NCBI GenBank assembly: GCA_021397835.1
Contig: JAJFZO010000345.1
Coordinates: 1,116,001-1,180,000, forward strand
Direction of reading: 5' to 3'
Length of the DNA stretch: 64,000 bases
Source of the DNA: Moringa oleifera
Taxonomy: Eukaryota > Streptophyta > Magnoliopsida > Brassicales > Moringaceae
The notes beneath the pieces are model-generated. The model saw only the letters and a list, made by a program, of their open reading frames with translations, was not told where the DNA came from and searched no databases. Positions 9,178 through 21,967 of this stretch are shown here, in pieces. Position 1 is the stretch's first letter. Every line of letters starts with the position of its first letter. The translations under genes were made by a program, and so were the position numbers.

Positions 9178-12100
9178 CTTGCTGGAAGGCCAATTAGTAT
9201 AAGATTTTTCAATGGTTCTTTTAAGTCCTAGTAGCATGATCTAGTATAGCGTCATTGGCAGGCGGAATGTTGGCATTGGATCAAGTCAGGAAGATGAAGC
9301 TAGTCACTAGCATGGTATGGCCAAGTTGATATTTCATCTATAAGAGTAGAACGGGTTCACCCAATGACAAAACGAAGGTTGCTAAATCCGGAGGACAGAT
9401 CATGTGGCTTCCTTGTCTTGATCTTAAAACCGACTCTGATTGCCTGATCCCATTGCCATTTCTCGGATGTGCCCTATCTTGACACCAAATCGGGTATCAT
9501 GGAATACCTTATCATGATATCAGATCATTTGTATAAACATTGCCCCCAAATATATACATTAACTTGGAATTTTTTTTTTTACTCTTTAGTTTGATCCGAT
9601 GAAATTCGGATAGGAACAAATGGTTAATATTGTTCTTATTTTTTGAGAATTAAAAATACAAAAAAGATCCAAAATAAATAGATAAAAGTCTACAAAAAGT
9701 AAAATAAAATTTTGCATTGATCCCTACGTTTGAAGTTTAAAAGATACACCAATCTTTGATTTTGATTGGTCATCCCAAAATTAAGGCATTTCAATTCTGG
9801 GTCATTTTAGGGTAACTAATGAATATAATATAAACTTTAGAAATATGGGCTTGGTTATCCTATAACTTTCCATATCAATCATAATTAGAAAAAATAAGAC
9901 ATAGCTATCAATTGATCTATATTGACGTACATTTGAACAAACAAGGATGCAAAAAGGGTGTATTGATTTGTTTTTTATTGTATTTTTATCCTCCGAATAT
10001 ATACATTATAATTATATTCTCAAAGATAAGCCATTAGTTTAGGATTTTTAAATTCAATTTAAGTATGGTCTCATCATCCTATTAAATTAGTTATTGTGTA
10101 CATTAAAATTATAATGAAATTATAACTATTAACTTGAGTGTGTATATATATATATATATATGCTTAGTCAATTCTCATTATTTAAATTGAATGCTATATT
10201 TTATAAAATGATAGGAAAATTTTTTAAGCCTTATAATGTAAGATATTTTAGTGATCAATTAAAATATAAAGTACTCAAAATAAAATTTCAATATGAATTT
10301 TAGTTTATACAATGTACTGTTTTGAAAGGATCATATCAAATTAGGATTAGCTGCATATGATTTAAAGTGCATAACATCAAAATTTAAAAACCTAAACCCA
10401 GGATTGATTTTAGAAAATGGGTCTACTTTTTCTCTCAAGGTTAAATCAACAAAGAAAATTGTTTCATTGACAAAATTTTCATATTTACCATTAAAAGCTG
10501 TCTATGACCTATTCAATTGTCAAATGATTATGTATAAGTTTTGATGATTTATTTATATGATTAAGACTATTTTAATTTTTTTCTGCTTTAATATCAATGG
10601 TGAACAATATATATGTGATATTTTATATTTTTTCTCATTACTTAATGATTTTCATGATTCTAATTTAATGACCAATTAAAATTATTCATAAAAAATATAT
10701 TGGATTCAAAACATAGTTATATAGAATATTAAATTGCTATGTACATTATAACTTTTTCAAACAAATTCCAAATTAATGTCATCAAAAAATAAATTCAAAA
10801 AATAGACAAAATTTATAGGAAAAATATGTGAATATGCAATTTAGACCCATTTTCTAAGATATGAATTTGCATGATATTTTAGATATTGAAATATATGCAT
10901 CAAAGATTTTAAATATAAAGATTATTAAATATATATATATATATATATATATAAGAAATACATCATGTTGTCCAAGGAAAGACATCGATTGTTTTAGGAA
11001 TGAATTTACACGATTTTTAGCTATCTAGAATTTTTACTATATTGCTACTGTTTTCATAACTTATTAAAATTGGGTGGCACGTGATCAAAATTATTAATGA
11101 AAATTAAGATTAATCAATTTAGACTTATATATGCCTAGAGAAACTTTTTTGATTGAAATTATATGTATATATTGGGAAGGGAATATGGAAAATAGACATC
11201 TAATTTTGACTATGGATTGTGGTTGATAAAAACTAAATTGATTTGCATTTCATTGTAAATATTAAACTATAGGAATAAATTTCAAAACATCAACAACTTG
11301 ATCAATTGATATTGTATCCTTGATAAAGCTTATGCAAATACAAAACATTTTATTACAAGCACATATATATAGCCGAAGAGTGATATGTTTGATATATTTA
11401 ATTTTTTTATCCAATTTGTTTTCTTATTACATCTGATTAATCCATACAATTGTTAGAATCTATATAATGATAGAATATTTTTTGGAATGGCCATTATCAA
11501 CAAGTATGAATTCAAATGGATTTCTCTAAGCTAGATAATTACAAACCATAATCCTTTGTTTTTTTTTTAATCAACTTGTTGAACACTAAGTTGTTTTATT
11601 AAATAAAAATAATATTTATTTTTTACACAGTAAAAAATAATAATTTTGATTTTCATTTATCTTTTTAAAGGAAAACATAATAAAATACAAAAAATCAAAT
11701 AGCAAAAAAATTTTGAAATATGTGAAAAATACAAAAAGTAATCAACATGTGTCCACAAATTTCTCTTTTGTTCAAGAAATTATAAGTAAGTACCATGTTG
11801 CATCATTTGATGTGTGCATATTTGACTTTTCATTGTTCTTTCTCTTTTTTATTATGGTTGTTTACATAAAATAAAAAATAATTAAAAAATACAAAAAGTT
11901 AAAAATTTTAAGAGTTTAAAAACAAAAAATGAGAAAAAATAATGTAAGAAATGCTTAGAACTATTGATTCCCAATAATGTACTAGAAAAAAAAAAGAAAA
12001 ACAAACATATAAAATTGGAATGAGAATAAACACAACAAGAAGTAACCTAACATCGACTTCTCTCTTGAGAATCTTCATTCTCGTTATCATGACAAAGTCT

Positions 12101-14003
12101 ATTTATGATTTTTGTTTTAATAAATTTACTTTTTGACAATTCAAAAAAATATCTCGACTGGACACATAAGTTTACATATAAAAAAATCTAAACAAGAATA
12201 TTAGTAGCTCAATTTGATTACTTACAAACAATTAAGAGAACAAAGGAAAACAAAGTAATCCAAACAAAGAAAATAAAAAATCAAAAATATGAAAACAAAA
12301 CAACGGTAGATTAAAATTACAAGATCGTAATACATGGTAGAAGATTATAATTAGAAAAGTGAAGAAATGCAAGTTATTGAGGATGATGATTGAGTTTCAA
12401 TTGCACATGAGTAAAAGAATTAAGAATCATAGAAGGAAGAACAAATCATCAATCTTTTCAAATAAAAATCAAAATGAACGAGAAGAGAGGACCAAGTATT
12501 CACAAATTATCCAATAAGGTTACCATAGAAAATTAAAAATGAATATTGACATTTAGGTATTCCCTGATCATGCGCAAGTTGTTGTTAGTGGTATCATTAA
12601 GAGGAACTTGATGGTAAGAGCTAGTATTTCCTAAATATTATTCAATTTTCTCATCCTTATCCATTTTAAAAAGACATATGAAATCATTTAGAGGGCATCT
12701 ATAAATGAAAGATGTGCTTCTATATATAGACAACCAGAAAGCCAACAAGCAAAAAATTAGGCTTAAAAACAAATTCAAAAAAGAGATAATGACAAATTAG
12801 TTAAATTGACATGCATCAAAAGATCTTTGTTTCAAAAGTTTGTTGCATACTTTTTTTTTTGGGTAAATAAATAAGTATCAGATCTGGTCAATAAAGAGGA
12901 TTTTTGCCAAGATGCATTTCTAGAGCTTAAATGCGATGAGATTTGGAGTAGTTTATACTTTTTAGCCATAAGAAGAAGTTCAAAAAAATCTGCACCATTG
13001 TGAAAGCAAAGTAACTTTATTTTACCATCTATTGAGAACTTCAAAATTATGGGATAATTGTTTCTATGAGCTAAAAAAATGCAAAATGGTAAAGATTATT
13101 TATTTCGATATAATAAATAAAAGTTGTTTACATGGTTCGATCTTTAAAATCTATTCCACAGAAAAAAGGGAAAAACTCACTGCAATATGAAGAAAAGAAT
13201 AAGCTTACATCCTTAGTTGCCTCTAATGACTTGTGATCTCACTACTTTTTGATACCTCAAACCCATGGCACCTACCCCTTATTTTCAATGTAAGTGGTGG
13301 ATGTTCTATCTAATTCAATACTTAAAATAAATAAGGATAAACATAAATGATCATAAAATATAAGATAAACACAACTTCCATTATCTTTTACTTTGAATAT
13401 AACCATTTGAATCACTTATCTCAATTATTCTCCACCTTAACTTAAGTGGCTCCCCTAATGTTCTTCCCCTCTCATACTTTTTCAAGTAATTTCAATTTCA
13501 TCTTCTTGAATATAATTATTTGCAATAAACTTGGTCTTGCATCTTTTTATTAATTTTTATTCTAAGGATACCAAACTTTTTCTTGCAATCCCATTTGTAG
13601 CTTTAACTTTTTTGGGTTTTATCACTATTGTAGCTAAATGTAGTGCATATGAAATTATATAAGCATATATAAAATTATTTTATCTTTGCATAAAATAAAA
13701 TCTTGTAAATCTATATATGTTTCTTGTTGGCTTTCCCTAGCCATTATATCCTTATCAACTCCATTTAGATTTGTTGAAGTGATTTCGGCTTGTTTAAGGT
13801 TTGAAAACTCTAATTGAAACTCAACTACTTGCCTTTCATCAAAGCAAATGTTTTGGTTAGTGACTTGATAAAAAAACACCAAGAAATTCATGTTCTCTAA
13901 ATATCACATCTTTATTGATACTTGTCTTTCTATTTTTAGGGCATTAAGTATGTATGGAGACTAATTTACATAAAATGATGCTTTGAACTGTTTACATATA
14001 TAT
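9178..14003 (-). repeat. U4: inverted copy of the large background repeat U
   Basis: The segment 9185-9850 is the inverse complement of 59,100-59,790 and of 51,190-51,900 (for example AATTCTGGGTCATTTTAGGG at 9793-9812). The segment 9870-12,000 is the inverse complement of about 57,560 down to 55,400 (for example GGCCATTATCAACA at 11,489 against 56,427-56,440 inverted). A part at 12,330-12,720 also matches 25,700-26,100 directly. No coding region is found, and short A/T frames are chance. The block is cut by E2 on the left and ends near the Copia element on the right. Confidence 0.65.
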
Positions 14004-14290
14004 TGTTAGTTCTAGCCTTTATTATAGAAAATGGAGATTTCTACATAAGTATAAAGAGAGAGAGACTTAAACTTTATATAATAAAGAGAGGTCCAGGGAT
14101 AAAATAAGTAATCTTTCTTATAATCTATTTTTTATAATGAAAAGATTTTCTATGATGAACCACTTAAGTTTAAGTTGTGTTTTCTTATGATTGTTTGTTT
14201 TCTTCTTATGTTAGCTATTATTACTTTTGGGTTTAAGGAATTTGAACTTAATTCCATCAATTAGAGATTTAATTTTTAAATTTATAATAA
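14004..14290 (+). repeat. Possible 5' LTR of the Copia element
   Basis: The sequence runs from TGTTAGTTCTAGCC to just before the primer-binding site and includes a purine-rich run and TATATAATAAAG-like promoter sequence near 14078. The right edge lacks a clean CA, and no matching 3' LTR was found, so the limits are provisional. Confidence 0.4.
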
Positions 14291-14291
14291 C

Positions 14292-14303
14292 TGGTATTAG
14301 AGC
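14292..14303 (+). other. Copia primer-binding site (tRNA-iMet type)
   Basis: TGGTATTAGAGC differs by one base (C to T) from TGGTATCAGAGC, the sequence complementary to the 3' end of plant initiator Met-tRNA used by most Copia elements. Confidence 0.8.
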
Positions 14304-14329
14304 TTCAGGTTCTGAGATTAAAAGCGAAG

Positions 14330-15010
14330 GATAGCAAAGAAAATTCATTATGTGGGATCATCAAGCCTTCTAAAGAATGCAAATCGAGGATTATCTATAT
14401 GAAAGAAAAAGTTGTATGAATGACTATTGGGTCAAAAGCCGAAAAAATTTTCAAAAAGTCATTGGAATCTCTTTTATAGATAAATGTTAGGGGTTATTTG
14501 ACTGACACTGTTAAAAAAATATTGCTCAAAATGTTGCTTATGATATGGCGAAAGAGAAAACAATTGTGGGTGTAATGAAGGTACTACCCAACATGTATGA
14601 AAAACCTTCAGCGAGTAATAACGTTTTTCTCATGAAGAGACTATTTCACTTGAAAATAAGTGAAGGTAATTCTATGACAACTCATTTTAATAAGTCTAAT
14701 ACTGTTATTAATCAATTGTCTTCTATTGAGATTGACTTTGATGATGAGGTACATGCCTTGATACTTTTGGCTTCATAGCTAAACAGTTGGGAGCCCATGA
14801 CGACAACAACTAATAAATCTATTGGGAGTGCAAAATTAAATTTCAATGATGTTCGTGATCAAATTTTTATGGAAGAGATTCACGTAATTGATTCGAGAGA
14901 AATACTAATTTCAAAGTTTACCTAAATGTTGAAAACAGGGGAAGAGAAACTAATAGAAATTTTAATTGCAATAGTGGCAAATCTAAGTCAAGAAATTCAA
15001 GAAGTTTAGA
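14330..15010 (+). pseudogene. Copia gag (UBN2-type), 5' part
   Basis: The best frame (14545-14778) reads MYEKPSASNNVFLMKRLF, HLKISEGNSMTTHFN and SSIEIDFDDEVHALILLAS, which is the conserved gag core of plant Tnt1-like Copia elements. After a stop at 14776-14778 it continues with LNSWEPMTTTTN and LNFNDVRDQIF to a basic Ser/Arg/Lys stretch (SKSRNSRS) that precedes the zinc knuckle. E3 interrupts it at 15010. Gag forms the virus-like particle that packages element RNA. The frame before 14545 is broken. Confidence 0.85.
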
Positions 15011-15639
15011 CACTACAACAAAAATAAGATTAGTTTACACTAAATAGTTCATAGTTTTAATAATAACTATGAATAAGTGTTGATTAGTTCATAGTTGTAA
15101 CAAAACTGTGAACAAAATAGATCTTTATTCACAGTTGTTATTAAAACTATGAATAAAGATCATCTTTGTTTACATTTATAAACATAACTGTGAACAAAAG
15201 AAAACTTTTATTCACAGTTTTATTGTAACTATGAAAAAAAGCGGTATAAAAGTCCTACTTTATCTTCCCCAAAAAGATAAACTTCGTTGATTCTTTTTCT
15301 CCACTTACTCAGGTAATAAACATTAGGTATGAAGTGCACAGTATAAAGAGAACCTCTTTAGGAAACCAGACATTTGGCCTTAACTATTTGCAAGGAAGGG
15401 ATTAAGAGTGTGGTTCTGCTTGCTTTTGGGTTCTAGAACTAGCAGATTGAATCTCCTTTTTTTCTCAATAAGTTTAATCCTTTCTCCTAAAATTATGTGC
15501 TTATCTTCTTTGCTAGAATGCAGAAATTATTGTTCTTTGATTTTTTTGCTTTTAGTTTCATTATTTTTAAGCCCAAATCTGGATATGGTTCTCCTTTCAT
15601 CGGGATTTTAGATATATGCATGGTTTTACTTTCATCAGG

Positions 15640-16335
15640 ATTTTAAATTTGTTCTGGGGTTTGAATGTGTGTTAAGGTCCCAGATTTATATTGGGTCTCG
15701 AATTTGTGCTGGGAGTTCCAAATCTGGGTGAGGGGTTTCAGATTTGGGCTGGGAGTTTCAAATCTGGCTAAAGGGTTTCAAATGTGAGTTGGGAGTTCTA
15801 GATTTGGGTGAGGGGTCTCAGGATTTTAGATCTGGGTTAGGGGTTTCAAATTTCGGCTGAGGGTTCTAGATCTGAGTGAGGGGTCTGGGGGTTCCAGATC
15901 TGGGCTGGGGATTCCATATCTAGGTGAGGGATCTGAAGGTTCTAGATCTGGGTGAGGGGTTTCAGATCGGGGCTCTAGATTCTAGATCTATACTGAGGGT
16001 TCAAAATCTAGGTGCAGGATTTTAAATCTAGTCTAATGATTCCTGATCTTGGTTGGGATTCCAGATTTGTGTGGGGGATTCCAAATCTAGCTGCGGGGCT
16101 TTAAATCTAGGCTAGAGATTCTAGATCTTGGTTGGGATTCCAGATATGTGCTGGGAGTTCCAAATCTAGCTGCGAGGTTTTAAATCTGAGTTAGGACTTC
16201 AAATCTATCCTGGGGGTTCCAAATCCGGGTGCGAGGTTTTAGATTTTGGCTAGAGATACCAGATCTTGGTTGAGATTTTAGATCTATACTAGGATTTCCA
16301 AATCTGGGTGTAGCGTTTTAGATTTCATATTCATA
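15640..16335 (+). repeat. G-rich minisatellite (GATCTGGG/GGGTTCC units), E3 copy
   Basis: About 30 irregular units of 20-25 bp, roughly TTCCAGATCTGGGTGAGGGG, run in one direction. All three frames are broken. The run at 15880-15910 has four G-tracts (4, 5, 3 and 4 Gs) with loops of 3, 10 and 2 bases, a possible G-quadruplex on the plus strand. The same array is present in E6. Just upstream (15380-15600) both elements share a pyrimidine-rich leader-like segment. Confidence 0.8.
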
Positions 16336-16437
16336 TTTATATGTGTTTTATATATTTTCAGTAAACTTCACAAAGATTTGGTTACACTTGGCTTCAATCA
16401 AAATATTTTATTTACTGATCTATTGATGGTATCGTTG

Positions 16438-17200
16438 TGAGCAGTGTAAAGATAAAAGATCAAGCTCATCATATTGTAACTAAATTAGCTCAACCATGTG
16501 ACAAAGGAGTAGTGATCTTCTCGTATAACATCACGGAAGCATGACTTAATTTTTTTAATTGCACCAGTTAAATAACTAATAATTTAATTTGCTTAATAAT
16601 TTAGGCATTATTGGATGTTGGTGATTCACATATACAGTTTTTGATCCTCTAGGGCATGGTTCTCGCACTGAGTTAGACATGCTCATGTCCATGTGAGTTT
16701 AATTATTTTATGCTTACATTAGTATATGTAATTGCAGTTTCAAGATTACTAATCTTTTTTTTTAACTCTTTTAGAATGTTCTTCGTAATAGACATACCAT
16801 CCATTAGCCGACGGAATTGCCAAAGTATTGTTGCTAAGGTATGCATATTACGGACCATATGTTATATTAAATTTCATTATTTTTAGTTATAAAAACATAA
16901 CATCTAAATTACGCTAAGGTAGTGTCCACGTCAATGTTCTAACCATAAGTATAGATACTATGTGATGAAATACATGAGGGATACCATTAACAGACATAAC
17001 AATAATGCACCATACTTAAAAATAATAAATTTTTAAATAATTTGTTTGTGTAAAATGTTATGTACAATATTGTAATTATAGTTGTACTAACTTTTATATT
17101 TTTCACATGCACGGCTAATGAATATTGATACCTACAGTTACTCTGAGCTTGATGATGCCAGACAAGAGTTTAGGCAATACATATAGAGCATTATGTTAGG
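16438..17200 (+). pseudogene. E3 Ulp1-like (C48) cysteine protease remnant, multi-exon
   Basis: Four coding patches lie between intron-like AT-rich gaps. First, 16450-16545 reads AHHIVTKLAQPCDKGVVIF. Second, after an AG acceptor at 16603-16604, CAT TAT TGG gives HYWMLVI and then, with a frame change, FDPLGHGSRTELDMLM. Third, 16923-17010 reads CPRQCSN, HKYRYYVMKYMRDTINRHN. Fourth, near 17135-17190, YSELDDARQEFRQY. This matches the Ulp1 SUMO-protease domain found at the end of many CACTA ORF2 proteins. The expected active-site Cys (Gln-x5-Cys) is Tyr (TAT, 16950-16952), so the enzyme is dead independently of the frame breaks. Confidence 0.7.
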
Positions 17201-18170
17201 ATTCAGGTAAAAGTGAAGGACATATATTTCAAATTTTGGAATACATTATATAGTCGTTAGGAATTGTAAGTATTTGCTTTTTAACTTGTATTGTAAAAGT
17301 AGTGTTAATTTGTAAATTAATTTTTCTCCATGTATTTCATACATAGCTGGAAGGTTATATGGATGAAAATTATGATTCATTATAGTTTCAAAATGGAAAT
17401 CAATATGTGTTATGTTGAAGTGTATTATGATGAAAGAAGTGATCATGAATGTGTGCTACATTGGATTAAAACATGTTGTGAATGGATGAAGTGATGGTGG
17501 TGTTAGATTGTATTTAGGTATGTTAGATTCCTCTAGAGAGCATTGTCATGAAAAAAGTGATGGTGGTACATTTGATTGTATTGAAGTATGTAAATACTAT
17601 TAAAGTGCTTTTTGATTAAAAAAGTGGTGGTAGTGTGTTACATTTTATTGAAGTGTGGTAGTAGTATTGAAATAATTGTCATGATATATATTGTCATATA
17701 ATTTTTTTAAGAAAGTTTGAGATGTTGCATTAAAGTATGTTGATGTCTATTGACAGAATGTATAATTTGAAGAAAAAGTAGTATATTAGATGTATTAATA
17801 AAAAGTATAGTATGAAAAAATTTGTGATGGTTTAATTTTTTTTATTGTATGCAATATTCTTTGGATATTTTCAAATTTTGATTTTGGGTAAAGAGAAAAA
17901 TGTGAATTCATAGGCAAAAATGTGATTTTGGAGGTAATCAAATAATAATTATAATTACAAATTAAGATTATTTAAAAATTAAATAATTATTCCTTTAAAT
18001 ATTTATCAATTCAAATTTTGATATTTTTTGATTTTTTGAAATAAATAAATAAAAATTAATAATACTTTATCCACATTTCTAAAAAAACTATAGATAAATA
18101 TTCATAAAATAATTTAAATTTTTTAATTAAAATAATTTTTTAATTAAACAATAGTTCACAATTATATAAC
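17201..18170. other. E3 3' non-coding part, AT-rich
   Basis: A loose repetition of GTGATGGTGGTGTTAGATTG-like and TTGAAGTATGTT-like phrases occurs at about 17,440-17,760 (for example near 17,488, 17,560 and 17,625), suggesting a decayed tandem repeat of roughly 70 bp. No protein is recognised. Confidence 0.4.
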
Positions 18171-18510
18171 TTTGAACAAAATAAAAAATAATTGTAAACT
18201 AATGTTAGTTTTATTCATAGTTCTAGAACTATGAATAAAACCTTTAATGAACTGTCTTTTTTATTCATAATTATAAAACTGTGAATAAAAATTTTAATGA
18301 ACTGTGGATTATAACCTCTTTTATTGATAGTTTAAAAACTGTGAATAAAAGATATAATGAATTGTGAACTAAAACCTCTTTTATTCACAGTTTAAAAACT
18401 GTAAACTATTTCAACAGGCTTTTGTTCACAATGTTATAGTCCACAGTTTTATAACTGAGAACAAAATCCATTTAAAGTTTTGAATAAATGGTTATTTTGT
18501 CATAGTGGGA

Positions 18511-20920
18511 TCTTGAAAAAATCTAAAATGCTAAAATTATGAAAAATCAAATCACATGAAGAATGATTATCTTTCACAAAAGTAAAAATAAAGATGATAC
18601 TATAAATACTATCATAAATGAGGTAAAGGATAGATTACTTCTGGCTATTGATAGTCCTTTCGAGTCTTGAGTTGTAGATTTTGGGGCATCTTTTCATGAC
18701 CACTACATGTAGTAAAATAATGAAAAATGATGTTATTGGTAATTATATATATAAAAAAAAGTTTATCTTGCTAATGGAAAACCTTTGGATATTATTGGTA
18801 TGGGTGATATTAAATTAAAGATGCCATATGATAATATCTAGAAGATTTGAAAGGTGAGACATGTGCCAAAGTTAATGAAAAATCTGATTTCTATTACATA
18901 AGTTAATAATGAAGGGCACAATGTGATTTCCAATGAGAATGCATGGGAAGTTACTAAAGATCTCTTGATTGTTGTTCAAGGGAGTCAAACTGAAACTCTT
19001 TACATGACCTCAAGTTGCAAGGATACTATGGTTAATATTAACACTAGTACAAATTCTAATTTAAGGCATTGCAAACTTGGGCATGAGTGAAAAGAGAATG
19101 AAGGTCATGGTGAGAAGTTGTAATTTTTCATATTAGAAATCCATAGAGCATAGGTTTTGTGAACGCTACATCATTAGCTTTTTTAAAGTAGAAAAGAGGT
19201 TAAAGTAGAAAAAACTAAAGTTAGTTCATACAGATGTATGGAGACCTTTAACTATGACATCTCTTGGAGGATCTAGCTAGTAGTTGACATTCATTAATGA
19301 CTTAACAAGAAAGGTGTAGATTTATTTTCTTAAGAGTAAATTTGATGTATTTGATGCTTTCAAGAAATGAAAAAGTATGATTGAGAATAAAACCAATCTT
19401 AAAGTTAAGTATTTGAGATCTGATAATGGCAGAAACACACTTTGGCAAAATGTTATTGTAAAAAAGATGAATAGGACATTAAATAAGCAAGCAAGGAGTA
19501 TGAGAATTCATGCAGGGTCATTTAAGGCACTTTGGGTAAATGCAATAGAACGCTGCAGCCTATCTAATCAATAGAGGTCTTTTAGTTCCTTTGGATTTTA
19601 GAACATCTAAGGAGGTTTGGAGCAGTAAAAAAGTAAATATGTCTTTTTGAAAAATATTTGGTTGCCTATCTTATATTTGTATTGATGCTGCTAGGTAAAC
19701 TTGATCTTAAATCTAAAAAATGTTTGTTCATTAGATATGGTGACAATGAGTTTAGTTATCATTTTCGAGATAACTGAAACAAGAAGATCATTAGAAGCAG
19801 GGATGTAATCTTCAATGAGTAAGATCTATACAGGGATAGTTTGGGCCCTCAACAAAAGGAAGGTATTCACTACATAGAGATTTTTCCCCCAGTGTATAAG
19901 TTGATTACAATTAGAATAATGCTTTGGTTAGTAGCTAAAGAAAATTTACATCTGTAGCACATGAATATAAAAATAGCTTTTCTTCATTATGACTTGGGGA
20001 AAAAATTTACATGCATAAGCCATAATGGTTTAAAGTCAAAGATAAGGAGAAAATTGTGTGTAGACTTATAAAAAGTTTATATAGGTTAAAACAAGCTCCT
20101 ACATAGTGATACAAGAAGTGTGATAACTTCATAAGTGACAATGGTTTCTTGAGGTGCCAAACATACCATTATTGTTATGTCAAGAGGTATGATAACTCTT
20201 ACATTACATTATTATGATATGTTGATGATATGTTGATTATTAGAGCTAATTTAAATGAGACAAAAAATAAAGAGCAAGCTTCCAAAGAAGTTTGCTATGA
20301 ATGATTTGGGTTCTACTAAACAAATCCTTAGGATGAGAATTATCAAAATAATAATAATAATAATAAGGGATTCATAAGTTATTTCAAGAAAAATACATCA
20401 AAAAGGTGTTTGTCAGATTTAGAATGGATGATACCAGACCAGTGAGCACAACTTTTGTTAGCCACTTTCGACTATCCACAAGTCAATCTCTTTCAATTGA
20501 TAATGAGATTACATATATGGATAAGGTGCCTTATGCTTCTACTATTAAAAGTCATGTATAACACAATATGTACAAGACTAGACATGTCACATGTAACAAG
20601 AGTTATTAGCAAGTACATTAGCAATCTAGAAAAACAATACTACGAAGTAGTTAAATAGATTTTTAGGCATCTAAAATGTATTGCAAATTTCGCTTTGTAC
20701 TTCAAAAAAATAGATTTCAAGTTTGCATGGTTATGTTCATGCTAATTTTTTAGTGACGTAGATAGTAAAAAGGTACCACTGAGTATGTTTGCGCATTAGG
20801 TGGTACTGCAATCAGTTGGATATGTAAGCTATAAAAGATAGTACACTTTCTATCATAGAGGCAAAATATGTTGCAATTACAAAAGAAACCAAGAAAATGC
20901 CAAGCTATTATGTGATGGAG
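18511..20920 (+). pseudogene. Copia gag end and pol (PR, INT, RT, RNase H), degraded
   Basis: Just after E3 the frame resumes with the CCHC knuckle remnant (18525-18590). The protease region lies near 18655-18700 and the pre-integrase block near 19065-19110 (GHMSEKRMK-like). The integrase core is at 19205-19530, with LVHTDVWRPLTMTSLGGSS, INDLTRKVWIYFLKSKF, KVKYLRSDNG, and KARSMRIHAGSFKALW-like sequence. Reverse transcriptase is visible from about 19960 (IAFLHYDLGKKF) through the Tyr-Asp-Asp region near 20215-20235 to MNDLGSTKQILRMRI. RNase H is visible to about 20910 (IEAKYVAITKE). Tens of stops and frameshifts are present, and a deletion removes the end of the integrase catalytic core near 19435. 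Identification is secure; no domain is complete. Confidence 0.9.
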
Positions 20921-21967
20921 TTGTACTCTACATATGTATGTGTATTTATCTATTTTAGTTCACCTTTTTATGTACAAAAATATCATGTTCTAAATATTTC
21001 AATAGTTTATAATCATTACATTTAACCTTAGTCCCATGATGACTTGCTAGAGAGTTAAAGTTTTCAAAAATACTTTCTAAGTTGTTGAAGAAATTTGAGT
21101 GAAAAATCGATAAAAATTGTAGAAAATTTATTTAAGATTATGAAGGTTTACTGGAAAAACAAGAAGATTAGGTATCTCTCCATGAAAAAAAAAATTAAAC
21201 TGAGACATTTTTACAAGGCTCATTCCTTAAGAATCTTAGTGAATTCTTCTTCCATCATGTATTACATTGCTAATAGAAATAAATTAGCTGACATTGAAGT
21301 GAACAATACATTTTAGAGTCTTAAAGTAGACCAAAGGAAGAATAAGAGGTAGGAAAGATCATGGTTTGATTTGATAATCGCTCATCTCGATTACTGCTTG
21401 TAGAAAGTGTGATAATCATCATTTTTTATCTAAACCTCAGGTATGCTTTAGCAAAATCATCAGGTGGCTGCTTGTAATTTCACTTTATATATATTGTTCA
21501 TATTCTTTATCGTACCTAAAGCCATATACAAATCTCGATGTTTTAGAGTCTAAACCAGCTTTATAAATTCAAATCTTGTTATTATATATCATTTGGATCT
21601 AATCGTTTGGTATTTTATATTCAAATCATTTGTCTGATGTTAGACGAATAAATATGTTTTATATATCTTTAGAAAAATAAAATAGATGTTATTGGTGACT
21701 TTGTAATTTTAATGATATTTTATATTGAAAAATTTTTATGATAAAAATGATAACTTTTCTGGTATTCATGTCAAACAAAGAAAAAGAATTAAACTTCAAA
21801 CTAAAACTGCTGCAAATTCTTACGTAAATATTATTACCGGTTATGATAATTTTTCTTTAAAGTTTGAAATAAATTTTGTTAAATTTATATTATCAAAATA
21901 AAATAAAGTAATACTACCATAAGCTAAAACAACAATCAAATTAATTTATCAGAGTTAAAACTAATAA
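20921..21967. other. AT-rich sequence downstream of Copia, no gene seen
   Basis: A 73-codon frame at 21095-21316 (basic, with YYIANRNKLADIE) resembles no family I know and may be chance or residual element sequence. No LTR or polypurine tract is found here that would close the Copia element. Confidence 0.4.

Larger units (their letters stand above)
15011..18507 (+). mobile_element. E3: CACTA element nested in Copia gag
   Basis: The left end is CACTACAACAAAAATAAG (15011). The right end is TTATTTTGTCATAGTG (to 18507), an inverted match apart from small changes. Flanking 3-bp target duplications are AGA (15008-15010) and GGA (18508-18510), one mismatch. The flanks are two halves of the gag basic tail and zinc-knuckle region. 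Subterminal palindromes of the TTCACAGTT...AACTGTGAA type fill 15040-15240 and 18190-18490. The interior carries a G-rich minisatellite and an Ulp1-like pseudogene on the plus strand, but no transposase is recognisable. E6 (35643-37401) belongs to the same family. Confidence 0.85.
14004..20920 (+). mobile_element. Decayed Ty1/Copia retrotransposon, interrupted by E3
   Basis: In order on the plus strand: a possible LTR (14004-14290), a primer-binding site complementary to initiator Met-tRNA (14292-14303), gag (to 15010), then after E3 the gag zinc knuckle, protease region, integrase, reverse transcriptase and RNase H (18511-20920). This PR-INT-RT-RH order defines Copia. The pol region is shorter than usual, so internal deletions are present. 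No second LTR is recognised downstream, so the 3' end is probably lost. Confidence 0.8.

Noticed and set aside
13655..13891. 78-codon minus-strand frame before the Copia element
   Set aside because: No motif or splice context was found; isolated frames of this length are expected by chance on two strands over 64 kb.
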